Below, in pieces: positions 36,184-45,040 of a DNA stretch of 64,000 nt (positions within the stretch are counted from its first letter, which is position 1; every line of letters starts with the position of its first letter). The notes beneath the pieces were generated by a model, which was not told the origin of the DNA, did no database searches, and saw only the letters and a program-made list of their open reading frames with translations. The stretch spans positions 1 to 64,000 of the forward strand of contig CACEKJ010000002.1 of NCBI GenBank assembly GCA_902560045.1, given 5' to 3'. This DNA comes from an uncultured Bacteroidota bacterium (GTDB lineage: Bacteria; Bacteroidota; Bacteroidia; Flavobacteriales; Flavobacteriaceae). The position numbers were made by a program, and so were the translations under genes.

Positions 36184-36194
36184 TATAATAATTT

Positions 36195-37058
36195 TTATTT
36201 ATCCTTAACAAAATCCTTCATGATAAAAACATGAGGTAATGTCAAACTTGAAATTATAATAAACACAAATAAAATGAGGTTATCACTTGTGAGTAAATCA
36301 TTATTGAAATGATATAATAAAAAACCAAAAACTAAAGATAATATTGTGAAAGGAAGGGTCTTAAAGTAAAATTTGATAAAATTATCACTCTTAAATTCCT
36401 TAAACTCTAACATTAACATTGGAAGAGAATGGCAAAACCCAAAGTACAAAGCAAAAGAAGTTAGAAGATCTGTATGATAGAAAACCATGTATATTATGGT
36501 TATTTCAGCATATAAAGGAACTTTTCTTTTGATATTAAAGTTAGTTACGCTTAACATTAAAACAGCAACTGAGATCAAAAGAAAAAATACGCTCTCAAAA
36601 TTTGACAAGTCAAGGTTTGAAAACTCTGGTAGGATGTATAGGATTTCTTGTAACTCAATAATGTTATTTAAAAAAAGAGAAAGTAAAATATTAGCTCCGA
36701 TGACAAAATTAAGCAGCTTATTGTCTGTGGAATTATATCCTAAAACCTGGGTTTCTCCAAAATGATAACATGAAATAAGTAAAAATATTAGTAATCCTAA
36801 AAAAGGAGAAATAATCCACAGTATAATATTTATAAGAATAAGAGATAGGTAGACAATATAAAAAATTAACTTACTGTTAAATCTTCTTGCCTCGGGATTT
36901 ATAAAAGCTATGATATGATCCACAGATCCATGAGGGATACCGATCGATAACATGATAATAAGAAAAAGTAAAATTGAGTAAGAACTCTCTAAGCCAAAAA
37001 AAATAATCGATAAGGCAAGAATTAGACCAATCAATTTTGATCTTACTATAATATCCAT
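36195..37058 (-). CDS. blh: Brp/Blh-type beta-carotene 15,15'-dioxygenase
   Basis: 287 residues, integral membrane. It cleaves beta-carotene to two retinals for proteorhodopsin. Conserved His motifs are GIPHGSVDH (about 40-48), CYHFGETQ (about 96-103), FGFCHSLPM (about 205-213) and TLPHVFIM near the end. It lies downstream of the proteorhodopsin gene in the same direction but behind a strong terminator, so its expression is either by read-through or from a separate promoter in the 44 bases after the terminator. The crt carotenoid genes are outside the window. Confidence 0.93.
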   Translation of the reverse strand: MDIIVRSKLIGLILALSIIFFGLESSYSILLFLIIMLSIGIPHGSVDHIIAFINPEARRFNSKLIFYIVYLSLILINIILWIISPFLGLLIFLLISCYHFGETQVLGYNSTDNKLLNFVIGANILLSLFLNNIIELQEILYILPEFSNLDLSNFESVFFLLISVAVLMLSVTNFNIKRKVPLYAEITIIYMVFYHTDLLTSFALYFGFCHSLPMLMLEFKEFKSDNFIKFYFKTLPFTILSLVFGFLLYHFNNDLLTSDNLILFVFIIISSLTLPHVFIMKDFVKDK

Positions 37059-37075
37059 GGTTAGTTATTTATTCC

Positions 37076-37113
37076 AATATAAAAAAAAAGGTGAGGAAAA
37101 TCCTCACCTTTTT
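37076..37113 (-). terminator. strong rho-independent terminator between proteorhodopsin and blh
   Basis: Arms 37085-37096 and 37102-37113 give a 12-bp stem (core GGTGAGG/CCTCACC) with a 5-base loop. On the minus strand it is followed by a long U run, and the flanking T run on the other side makes it potentially bidirectional. It lies 27 bases after the proteorhodopsin stop. Confidence 0.9.
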
Positions 37114-37139
37114 CTTAAAAGTTATTTATTAATCAAAAA

Positions 37140-37868
37140 TTAACTTCTAGCTGCAGACCAAACTGCCATACCGAAACCAATTTTGTTAATAGCATCACCA
37201 ACATTGTATACAACGTTCATATCTAATGCAATATTAGACATTCCTTCATACCATTGTCCAGCGTCAGTTCCCATTAAATAACCTAATGGATAAATAGCCC
37301 ATCCTACAAGAACAAACCATTGTAACATTCTACCAGCCGAAGGTATTTTACCAGATGCGCTGTTTAATGCAGTTCCTACAGCTCCTGTTGGTCCACCAAA
37401 AATGGTTAAACAACCAACTTCATAAGCCATGTAGAAGTATGCAAGTGCTGAGGCAGTACCCCACATAGTTGCAGTTCCACCCATTACTCCAGACTCACCG
37501 AAGTAACCAGTAACTAACATTATTACAGATGCCCAGAATAATTTTCTCATTCCAACACCTGTTAAAAGAGCAAATTCAACAACCATTAATGGTACAGTAA
37601 GAATCCAGTCTATGTACCTTAATTCAGTTGGAGATTCTCCAGTAAGAACCCACTGCTCTCTCATGTAGAAATAATGCACGGCTGCAATACCAGTAATTAG
37701 TGCTGCAACAAGCATTGAATCTTTAAATTTCTTGTCAACTTGACCGTGTTGCATTAAAAACCACACAGTAGCAGCTAACATTGAAACTGAGCCGATAAAA
37801 AATGTAAACCCAGTGAAGTCACCAGGAGCTACAGAAGCGGCGTCAAAAATAAAATTTAACATTTCCAT
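37140..37868 (-). CDS. proteorhodopsin, green-tuned proton pump
   Basis: 242 residues, seven transmembrane helices. Proton-pump residues are present in this numbering as Asp87 (acceptor; GPR D97), Thr91 (GPR T101) and Glu98 (donor; GPR E108), giving the DTE pump motif in RYIDWILTVPLMVVEF. His65 (GPR H75) and the Schiff-base Lys229 are also there. Met95 at the spectral-tuning site (GPR 105) predicts green absorption. A promoter-like box lies at 37899-37906 and a terminator follows, so it probably makes a mostly monocistronic, abundant mRNA. The likely role is light-driven proton export in sunlit seawater. Confidence 0.97.
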   Translation of the reverse strand: MEMLNFIFDAASVAPGDFTGFTFFIGSVSMLAATVWFLMQHGQVDKKFKDSMLVAALITGIAAVHYFYMREQWVLTGESPTELRYIDWILTVPLMVVEFALLTGVGMRKLFWASVIMLVTGYFGESGVMGGTATMWGTASALAYFYMAYEVGCLTIFGGPTGAVGTALNSASGKIPSAGRMLQWFVLVGWAIYPLGYLMGTDAGQWYEGMSNIALDMNVVYNVGDAINKIGFGMAVWSAARS

Positions 37869-37898
37869 AATTATATAGTGTTTAATTTGTTATACACT

Positions 37899-37906
37899 CA
37901 AAATTA
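37899..37906 (-). promoter_or_regulatory. candidate proteorhodopsin -7 box
   Basis: Minus strand TAATTTTG fits TAnnTTTG; the start would be near 37892 with a leader of about 24 bases. The nearest TTG (37923-37921) is only 14 bases upstream, shorter than usual, so confidence is limited. Confidence 0.4.
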
Positions 37907-38197
37907 CACAAAATATATGCCAAAATGTTAAAAATATCTTAAAATATTGAAAATATGGTAAGATAATATTTCTAAAAATCCTCTTCCAACAGATAGAAAT
38001 TGAAAAATATCTGATTTATGGTACTTTAATAAATACGCAAAATTTGAGTCTTATTTTTAGTGAAATAGTAGATAAATCGGGCTTTTTGTTGAAAAATCAT
38101 CATAATTTTAATTAATTATCAGTGTATAACTTAAGAATTTTAAGATTTTCACATTTTATTAACTAGTTAAGTGAGGAACATTTAATTTATTTAATGA
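37907..38197. other. long intergenic spacer between proteorhodopsin and kdsA
   Basis: The 350-base gap 37869-38218 holds the divergent promoters. Within it I see no open frame, RNA gene, repeat family or strong hairpin; it is simple AT-rich sequence with short TTAAG/CTTAA palindromes near 38130-38145. Light- or nutrient-responsive regulatory sites, if present, cannot be named from sequence. Confidence 0.5.
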
Positions 38198-38205
38198 TAA
38201 ATTTG
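38198..38205 (+). promoter_or_regulatory. kdsA -7 box
   Basis: TAAATTTG is an exact match to TAnnTTTG, 13 bases before the kdsA ATG at 38219, implying a very short leader of about 7 bases. No TTG is seen at standard spacing. Confidence 0.5.
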
Positions 38206-38218
38206 TAAAAAAGATTAA

Positions 38219-39043
38219 ATGAATATTGATCAAATACCAAATATCAAAAATTTATCTTCTGATAATTTTTTCCTCATAGCAGGACCTTGTGCTATTGAGA
38301 GTGAAGAAATGGCTGTAGAAATAGCTAGTCAAATTATAAGAATTACGGATCGTTTAGAAATTCCCTTAATCTTCAAGGGAAGTTTCAAAAAAGCAAATCG
38401 TAGTAGACTAGATAGTTTTACCGGGATTGGAGATGAAAAAGCACTCGATATTTTAAAAAAAATAGGTACTAATTTTAAGATTCCTGTCATTACCGATATT
38501 CATTCTGTTGACGATGCGAAGTTAGCCGCTAATTATGTAGATATTCTTCAAATTCCAGCTTTTTTAGTTCGGCAAACCGATATTCTTGTTGCCGCTGCCA
38601 AGACAGGAAAGGTGATAAATTTAAAAAAAGGACAATTTATGAGTCCTGAAAGCATGCAGTTTGCTGTTGGTAAAATAATTGAATCTGGTAATGAAAAAGT
38701 AATGATAACTGATAGAGGAACTATGTTTGGCTATCAAGATTTAATAGTTGATTTTAGAGGAATTCCGATTATGAAATCCTATGCAACTACTGTTCTTGAT
38801 GTGACACATTCATTACAAAAACCCAATCAAACAAGTGGAGTAACTGGTGGATTACCCGAAATGATTGAAACAATAGCAAGGGGCGGGATTGTGAATGATA
38901 TTGACGGTCTATTTATAGAAACACATTTTGATCCAACTCAGGCACTTAGCGACGGAAAAAATATGTTGCCATTAAATGATCTTGAGGGCCTTCTGGAAAG
39001 ATTAGTGAAAATAAGACAAGCAATTGTAAGTTTTAAGAAGTAA
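38219..39043 (+). CDS. kdsA: 3-deoxy-8-phosphooctulonate (KDO-8-P) synthase, metal-dependent type
   Basis: 274 residues. It condenses phosphoenolpyruvate and arabinose 5-phosphate for the KDO core of lipopolysaccharide. Motifs are IAGPCAIES (about 20-28), FKGSFKKANRSR (about 52-63), TDIH (about 92), NLKKGQFMSP and ETHFDPTQALSDGKNMLP. The Cys in GPCAIES corresponds to the metal ligand of the Aquifex-type enzyme; E. coli has Asn there. It supports a Gram-negative LPS-bearing host. Confidence 0.92.
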   Translation: MNIDQIPNIKNLSSDNFFLIAGPCAIESEEMAVEIASQIIRITDRLEIPLIFKGSFKKANRSRLDSFTGIGDEKALDILKKIGTNFKIPVITDIHSVDDAKLAANYVDILQIPAFLVRQTDILVAAAKTGKVINLKKGQFMSPESMQFAVGKIIESGNEKVMITDRGTMFGYQDLIVDFRGIPIMKSYATTVLDVTHSLQKPNQTSGVTGGLPEMIETIARGGIVNDIDGLFIETHFDPTQALSDGKNMLPLNDLEGLLERLVKIRQAIVSFKK

Positions 39044-39050
39044 CTTCCAT

Positions 39051-40430
39051 TTAAAGTTTGGGTTTTGAAACTAGCCCGTATTTATCAATTAAATAGATCA
39101 AGGCAGTCATCGTTGCTGCACCTAGCTCAAGCTCTCTTTTATGAATTGTTTCAAAAGTATCATTTTCAGAGTGATGATGATCAAAATATCTTTGGGAATC
39201 TGGTTTGAGACCACTTAATACATTATCAGGGGTTTTCAATGGTCCGATGTCTGCGCCACTACCTCCTAATTCAAAAAAGTGAATTAAATAAGGTTTAAAT
39301 AATTTTTTCCAACTTTGTATTTGGGAAAAATTAGCTTCATCAGAGTCAAAATAAAAACCTCTTGGAGTAAATGCACCTGCATCGCTTTCGAGAGCAAAAA
39401 TGTGATTTTCACCTTTTCTGAAAGCTTCCTCTGCATATTTTTTACCTCCTCTAAGTCCATTTTCCTCATTCATGAACAAAACAACTCTTATACTTCTTTT
39501 AGGAGTTATTCCAGAAATTTTTAATAATCTTAAAACATCCATTGATTGTACACATCCAGCTCCATCATCATGAGAGCCATCCCCAATATCCCAGGAATCT
39601 AAATGACCTCCTACCAAAACATATTCATCAGGAAATTCAGAGCCAGTGATTTCACCAATTACATTATGCGATAATACATCATCCAATTGCTTACAATTTT
39701 GTTTGAAATAAAATTTGATATCATTATCCATTTTAAGCATTGAACTTAATAAATCTGCATCTTTTGTACTTATGGCTGCGGAGGGGATCCTATCCGTTAC
39801 TGGAATTTCTCCATAGGTCATACTACCTGTGTGTGGCGAATTGTCAATAGCTAAATTCATTGATCTAACAATGACAGCAGAAGCTCCGTATTCTATTGCA
39901 TTAACAGCTCCTTCATATCTTTGATCCACGCAACCACCGTATGCCTTAAACGTATCAATCAGGGTCGCATCCATCGGTCTGTTATAAAAAACAATTTTTC
40001 CTTGGATTTTATCCCTACCCAATTTTTCAAGCTCTTCAAAACTTTTTACCTCAACTACTTTTGCCTTGAGCCCTGCAGTAGGAGTTGAGATAGAACCGCC
40101 AAGAGCACATATGTTGACTTGAGTAGTTTTTCCAGGTGAAGTTTCTATGTAGGCAAATTCTGGAGCACCCCTAACCCATTTTGGAACCATTACGGGCTGA
40201 AGCCATACTTTATCAAGACCCATTAATTCCATTTCTGACTTAGTCCAGTTAACTGCTCTTTCAGCGTTCAAAGAGCCAGAGAGTCTACCCCCAATCTGAT
40301 TGGATAAATAATCTAGCCATTCATAGCTTTTACCATTTGTAAGAGAATTTGTATAAATATCTCTTATCACCTTTTCATCAGTTTGGGAATATGTACATAT
40401 AGAAATTAATAAAATTATAATATACCTCAT
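39051..40430 (-). CDS. secreted M28-family metallopeptidase (carboxypeptidase Q-like)
   Basis: 459 residues with a signal peptide (YIIILLISICTYSQ). A protease-associated insert (about 130-250) is followed by the M28 zinc motifs: GGHLDSWD, DDGAG, NEENGLRGG (catalytic Glu pair), ALESDAG and HHHSENDTFE. It probably releases amino acids or dipeptides from peptides in the periplasm or outside. It is the last gene of the long minus-strand run grpE to M28, just after the sigma54 activator, and ends convergent with kdsA. Confidence 0.9.
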   Translation of the reverse strand: MRYIIILLISICTYSQTDEKVIRDIYTNSLTNGKSYEWLDYLSNQIGGRLSGSLNAERAVNWTKSEMELMGLDKVWLQPVMVPKWVRGAPEFAYIETSPGKTTQVNICALGGSISTPTAGLKAKVVEVKSFEELEKLGRDKIQGKIVFYNRPMDATLIDTFKAYGGCVDQRYEGAVNAIEYGASAVIVRSMNLAIDNSPHTGSMTYGEIPVTDRIPSAAISTKDADLLSSMLKMDNDIKFYFKQNCKQLDDVLSHNVIGEITGSEFPDEYVLVGGHLDSWDIGDGSHDDGAGCVQSMDVLRLLKISGITPKRSIRVVLFMNEENGLRGGKKYAEEAFRKGENHIFALESDAGAFTPRGFYFDSDEANFSQIQSWKKLFKPYLIHFFELGGSGADIGPLKTPDNVLSGLKPDSQRYFDHHHSENDTFETIHKRELELGAATMTALIYLIDKYGLVSKPKL

Positions 40431-40431
40431 C

Positions 40432-41595
40432 TTATATTTTGATAAAATCTTTTACATTTTTTTCAGAAATTTCCTTATCTCCAAGAATAATAAGTCTCTC
40501 AATGACATTTCTTAATTCCCTAACATTACCAGACCAATCGTTTTTTTTCATTAAATCAATAGCCTTTTTTGAAAATTTTCTAACTTCTGAGCCTTGTGCA
40601 TCAGCTATATTTTTTGAAAAATGATCAATTAATAAGGGAATATCATCTTTTCTAGAATTTAAAGAAGGAACATCTATAATAATTACCGCTAAACGATGGT
40701 ATAAGTCTTCTCTAAATTTTCCTTCCTTAATCTCTTTTTTTAAATCTTTATTTGTAGCTGCTATTACTCTTACATCAATTTTAATGTCTTTTGCACCTCC
40801 AACCTTTTGAATACAATTATCTTGTAACACCCTTAATACTTTAGCTTGAGCTGACAAGCTCATATCTCCGATTTCGTCTAAAAATATTGTTCCATTATGA
40901 GCTGCCTCAAACTTTCCTATTTTGTCTTTAACCGCTCCAGTAAATGATCCTTTTACATGACCAAATAATTCGCTTTCTATTAATTCACTAGGAATAGCGG
41001 CACAATTAACTTCGATTAGCGGCTGATGCGCTCGCTTACTTAGATTATGAATTGATTTAGCAACTAATTCTTTTCCAGAACCATTGGGCCCATTAACTAA
41101 GATTTTAGCATCAGTTTCGGAAACTTTATCAACAAGATCTTTTATTTGATTTATAGCCTTACTTTTTCCTATCATTTCAAAATTTTTGCTAATTTTTTTT
41201 CGAAGCAATTTATTTTCAACAACTAATTGTTTTCTGTCTAATGCATTTCTTACTGTAGTTAGTAGTCTGTTTAAATCTGGAGGTTTAGAAATATAGTCAA
41301 ACGCACCTTTCTTCATGGAATCAACTGCAAGTTCTAAATCGCCATGACCTGAAATCATTATAATTGGTGTCTCTGGGGTGTTTTTTTTCGAGAAATCTAA
41401 CACCTCTATACCGTCAACTTTAGGCATTTTTATATCTGAAATAATTAAATCATAAGACTCTTTTTTAATCTTATTAATTGCTTCTATTCCGTTTTCTGCC
41501 TCATCAATTTGGTGAGACTTATCCTCTTCAGCTAATATTTTGACCAGGACTCTTCTAATAGCTGGTTCATCTTCGATAATTAATATTTTTGACAT
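40432..41595 (-). CDS. sigma54-dependent response regulator without a recognisable DNA-binding domain
   Basis: 387 residues. The receiver domain (1-120) has acidic pocket E8/D9, phosphoacceptor Asp54 (ISDIKMP) and the Lys in YISKPPD. The AAA+ domain (about 135-365) has Walker A GPNGSGKE, the sigma54-contact loop GSFTGA (most family members have GAFTGA), FLDEIGDM Walker B and the sensor segment WSGNVRELRNVIERL. After this only about 20 residues remain, ending DFIKI, too few for the usual Fis-type HTH. No histidine kinase gene is adjacent. It is transcribed after the ABC exporter genes. Confidence 0.88.
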   Translation of the reverse strand: MSKILIIEDEPAIRRVLVKILAEEDKSHQIDEAENGIEAINKIKKESYDLIISDIKMPKVDGIEVLDFSKKNTPETPIIMISGHGDLELAVDSMKKGAFDYISKPPDLNRLLTTVRNALDRKQLVVENKLLRKKISKNFEMIGKSKAINQIKDLVDKVSETDAKILVNGPNGSGKELVAKSIHNLSKRAHQPLIEVNCAAIPSELIESELFGHVKGSFTGAVKDKIGKFEAAHNGTIFLDEIGDMSLSAQAKVLRVLQDNCIQKVGGAKDIKIDVRVIAATNKDLKKEIKEGKFREDLYHRLAVIIIDVPSLNSRKDDIPLLIDHFSKNIADAQGSEVRKFSKKAIDLMKKNDWSGNVRELRNVIERLIILGDKEISEKNVKDFIKI

Positions 41596-41602
41596 AATTT
41601 AA

Positions 41603-42916
41603 TCAGTATTTAAGCCATTTTATTAATTCTTTGTATGATGGCTTTTTTCCATACATTAATATACCTATTCTATAAATCTTTGCTGCTATCCAAATTATTA
41701 AAATAACGGATAAAAATAAAATTGTAATTGAAATTATTTGTTCAAAAATTGGAACTCCATAAGGTATTCTCATCATCATTACAATGGGAGAAGTTAATGG
41801 AATAAAAGAAAAAATTTGAGCAACAATCCCGTTTGGATCTTCTGGAACAGTTAGAATCCCAGCATATAATGCAACAATTAAAACAATTGTTATTGGCATA
41901 AGAAACTGTTGTGCATCGGTTTGATTATCAACTGCAGCGCCAATAGCAGCAAAAATAGATGAATAAAGAAAATAGCCACCTAAAAAATAAAACAAAAAGG
42001 CTATCAAAATATTGGTGAGAGGTAAGTTAATAAAGGCTGCAATCATTTCTAAAGAATCGGATGAAATCCCGCTATCTTGAGATGCGCTTAACATAATTGA
42101 TGCATTACCTGCATTGCTTGGCATTGATGTTATGCCAAATATTGATGTAACTATTGTAGAAAAAACAAAAAATAAAAATCCCCAAACAATGAATTGAGTA
42201 AGTCCTGCAAGGGATGTTCCTATTATTTTCCCTGTCATTAGCTGAAAAGGCTTAACAGATGAAATTACTATTTCAACGATTCTATTTGTCTTCTCTTCAA
42301 TTACACTCATCATTATCATACTTCCATAAGCGAAAATAAATATATATAACAGCATTCCTAAAAACATACCAAAAATCAGCTTAAGAAAACCGTCAGTTTT
42401 TGTTGTTTTTTCACCCTCGAAAGTTTCTTGAAATAAGTTAACATAAACCTTAGAATTGTTTATTTGGTTGATATCTAGTCCTTCAATTTTAAAATTTTTG
42501 CTTGTCAATATTCTTTCAAGCTGAGTTTCAATGTTATTAATCAAGGTGAATGAAGGAGAGTCTTCTGAAATAAAAGAAATAGAGTCTGCTATTGCTTTTG
42601 GAGAATCAAGATTTGGTATATGTATAAGACCGTAATCAGATTTTGTTTCAGAAATAATTTTTGCTTCCTCAAATGAAAAATTTTCTAAAAGGTTATATCT
42701 CAAAAATTCTGATGAATTTAAATTTTCATAAACAAATCCAGTTTCATCAACTACAGAAATATTTTTGACTGTTTCATTATTTAAACTTGACAAATAACCT
42801 AGAAAAAAAATTAAACCTACAATAAAAAGAGGAGTCAAAAATGTAGATAAAATAAATGTCTTATTTGTTATCTTATTTAAATATTCACGAGTTGTTATAA
42901 GAGTAAAATGACCCAT
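41603..42916 (-). CDS. ABC-2 type exporter permease (NatB-like)
   Basis: 437 residues. An N-terminal helix (TFILSTFLTPLFIVGLIFFLGYL) precedes a periplasmic domain of about 140 residues and then five or six helices (FGMFLGMLLYIFIFAYGSMIMM, SLAGLTQFIVWGFLFFVF and later ones). EEKTNRIVEIVISSVKPFQLMTGKI is the diagnostic coupling loop of the NatB/YhaP group. It pairs with the ATPase encoded just upstream (1-base gap). Substrate unknown; Na+ export is the named precedent. Confidence 0.87.
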   Translation of the reverse strand: MGHFTLITTREYLNKITNKTFILSTFLTPLFIVGLIFFLGYLSSLNNETVKNISVVDETGFVYENLNSSEFLRYNLLENFSFEEAKIISETKSDYGLIHIPNLDSPKAIADSISFISEDSPSFTLINNIETQLERILTSKNFKIEGLDINQINNSKVYVNLFQETFEGEKTTKTDGFLKLIFGMFLGMLLYIFIFAYGSMIMMSVIEEKTNRIVEIVISSVKPFQLMTGKIIGTSLAGLTQFIVWGFLFFVFSTIVTSIFGITSMPSNAGNASIMLSASQDSGISSDSLEMIAAFINLPLTNILIAFLFYFLGGYFLYSSIFAAIGAAVDNQTDAQQFLMPITIVLIVALYAGILTVPEDPNGIVAQIFSFIPLTSPIVMMMRIPYGVPIFEQIISITILFLSVILIIWIAAKIYRIGILMYGKKPSYKELIKWLKY

Positions 42917-42917
42917 A

Positions 42918-43845
42918 TTAATTATTTTTTACAGAGTTAATGAATATTTCACTTGCACTAGGGATTACTTCTTTAAAGTGAATAACCTCTCCATTGTCAT
43001 TTAAAATTTTTAGTAATTCATTTGATTTCTGAGTAGGTTTGAGATTAATATTTAATCTTAAATTATCACCAAGGGTTTTAAAAGTTGGAGTACTAGTATT
43101 GTAAAGTGTGTTTAATTGGTTTTTTAAATGATCAACATTAGATGTATTAACTGCAATTTCAAATGTATTTGATTTAAATTTTGCCTTTATATTATCTAAT
43201 TTTCCGTCTAAAATCTTATTTGATTTATTAATTAACGCTATATCTTCACATAATTCTTCAACGGACTCCATTCTGTGGGTTGAAAAAATTACAGTGGCAC
43301 CTTGTTTTCGTAATTCCAAAATTTCATCCTTTATAAGATTTGCATTGATTGGATCAAATCCAGAAAATGGTTCATCAAAGATCAATAACTTAGGTTTGTG
43401 TAAGACGGTAACAATGAACTGAACCTTTTGAGCCATTCCCTTAGAAAGTTCTGTTACTTTTTTATCCCACCAATCCGAAATTTCAAATTTTTCAAACCAT
43501 TTGTTTAATTCAGATTTAGCAACAGATCTGTCTAATCCTTTTAATTGAGCCAAATATATGGCCTGTTCACCAATTTTCATTTTAGGATACAAACCCCTTT
43601 CTTCAGGTAAGTAGCCTATATTTTTAATATGACTTGGTTTTAATTCGGAGTTATTAAAAAAAAACCTTTCCAGAATCAGGTTGAGTAATTTGATTAATGA
43701 TTCTAATTAATGTTGTTTTTCCAGCTCCGTTTGGGCCTAATAGTCCAAAAATTGATCCTTCTGGAATATTTATAGAAACATCATTTAGGGCTGTAAAATT
43801 TCCATAATGTTTGGAAACAGAGTCAATAGTTAGGATATTATTCAT
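42918..43845 (-). CDS. ABC transporter ATPase (NatA-like), frame broken at a T9 run
   Basis: One ABC ATPase is split into two frames. 43845 to 43654 encodes the first 63 residues (Walker [11 protein letters not shown]) and ends in ...SGKVFF-stop. The frame from about 43655 down to 42918 continues NNSELKPSH ... [15 protein letters not shown], with the signature LSKGMAQK, Walker [14 protein letters not shown] and H-loop STH. The break is at a T9 run on the coding strand; eight T would restore V-F-F-N-N-S with no other change. The joined product would be about 308 residues, normal for the family. It starts 84 bases after the dnaJ stop. Confidence 0.9.
43656..43664 (-). other. T9 homopolymer at the ABC ATPase frame break
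   Basis: The coding strand reads GG-T9-AATAAC. Nine T put TAA (43656-43654) in frame; eight T continue as AAT AAC TCC into the conserved downstream frame. Runs of 9 A/T are classic sites for both sequencing error and RNA-polymerase slippage. Confidence 0.9.
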
Positions 43846-43929
43846 CTAAAATTGGTTTCTTTAAATATAGTATTATTCAACCTAGATTTAGGAGTATGAA
43901 TAAATATTTAATAAAACTTTAAGAAACAA

Positions 43930-45039
43930 CTATGAAAACATGTCTTTTACCCTGTCAAAAAAAGACTTTTCTGAACTTTCTGGTTTAGGTTCAAAATGCT
44001 CGTTGTTGGTCATTGATTCAAAAAATTGCTTTTGCTTTTTGTCCAAAGTTTTAGGAGTCCAAACATTTACATGAACCAGTAAATCTCCACTACCATATCC
44101 ATTTATACTTGGGATACCTTTACCTCTCAATCTTAAAATTTTACCAGACTGCATTCCTGATTCTATTTTAATTCTGACTTTTCCAGAAACTGTCTCAATT
44201 TCTTTGTTAGCACCTAATATAGCATCTGGAATACTTACATATAATTCATAATGTAGATTGTCACCTTCCCTTTGTAAATTTTTATGAGGAACTTCGTTAA
44301 TCACAACTAATAAGTCCCCACTAATTCCATTTCCTGGAGCTTCATTTCCCTTACCACTAACCTTTAACTGCATATCGTCTACGACTCCAGCCGGAATGGG
44401 TATTTTAACCGTTTCCTCTTTAGAAATCATTCCATTTTCATCTGCTCCGTTTGGTCTATTATCGATTACCTGACCTGAGCCAGAACAACTAGGACATGTT
44501 GAAGACGTTTGCATTCTTCCAAGAATAGTGTTCGTTACACGAGTAACCTGTCCCTTTCCATTACATTGGGGACATGTCTTAAAAGTTGCACCGGAAGCTA
44601 ATACTTTCCTTTTTACTTTTATTTTTTTCTCTACACCATTACAGATTTCATCTAAGGTTAAATTTACACGAACTCTTAAATTACTTCCCTTTACTACCCG
44701 TCTACCTTGTCCCCCTCCAAAGCCTCCAAAGCCTCCAAAAGCACCTCCAAAAATATCTCCAAATTGGCTGAATATATCATCCATATTCATTCCGCCTCCG
44801 AATCCTGCTCCACCACCTTGAAAAGCCTGATGACCAAACTGATCATATCTTGATTTTTTTTCAGGATTGCTTAGTACGTCATAAGCTTCAGCGGCCTCTT
44901 TAAATTTTTCCTCTGCAGCACTATCACCAGGATTTTTATCTGGATGATACTTTATGGCCATTTTTCTGTAAGCTTTTTTTATTTCTGAAGCAGAAGCACC
45001 TTTACTTACACCTAGTATTTTGTAATAATCTTCTTTCAT
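43930..45039 (-). CDS. dnaJ: chaperone DnaJ with only two CxxCxGxG repeats
   Basis: 369 residues. J domain with YHPDKNP (about 31-37), G/F-rich linker (about 75-110, including [13 protein letters not shown]), a zinc region with CPQCNGKG and CPSCSGSG only, and the C-terminal substrate domains. E. coli DnaJ has four CxxCxGxG repeats; the second and third appear to be kept here, which would form one zinc centre. I recall other flavobacterial DnaJ being like this. It starts 1 base after grpE. Confidence 0.95.
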   Translation of the reverse strand: MKEDYYKILGVSKGASASEIKKAYRKMAIKYHPDKNPGDSAAEEKFKEAAEAYDVLSNPEKKSRYDQFGHQAFQGGGAGFGGGMNMDDIFSQFGDIFGGAFGGFGGFGGGQGRRVVKGSNLRVRVNLTLDEICNGVEKKIKVKRKVLASGATFKTCPQCNGKGQVTRVTNTILGRMQTSSTCPSCSGSGQVIDNRPNGADENGMISKEETVKIPIPAGVVDDMQLKVSGKGNEAPGNGISGDLLVVINEVPHKNLQREGDNLHYELYVSIPDAILGANKEIETVSGKVRIKIESGMQSGKILRLRGKGIPSINGYGSGDLLVHVNVWTPKTLDKKQKQFFESMTNNEHFEPKPESSEKSFFDRVKDMFS

Positions 45040-45040
45040 T

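Noticed and set aside
44528..44821. Plus-strand frames with Pro-rich tails opposite dnaJ
   Set aside because: They mirror the DnaJ Gly/Phe-rich linker on the minus strand.
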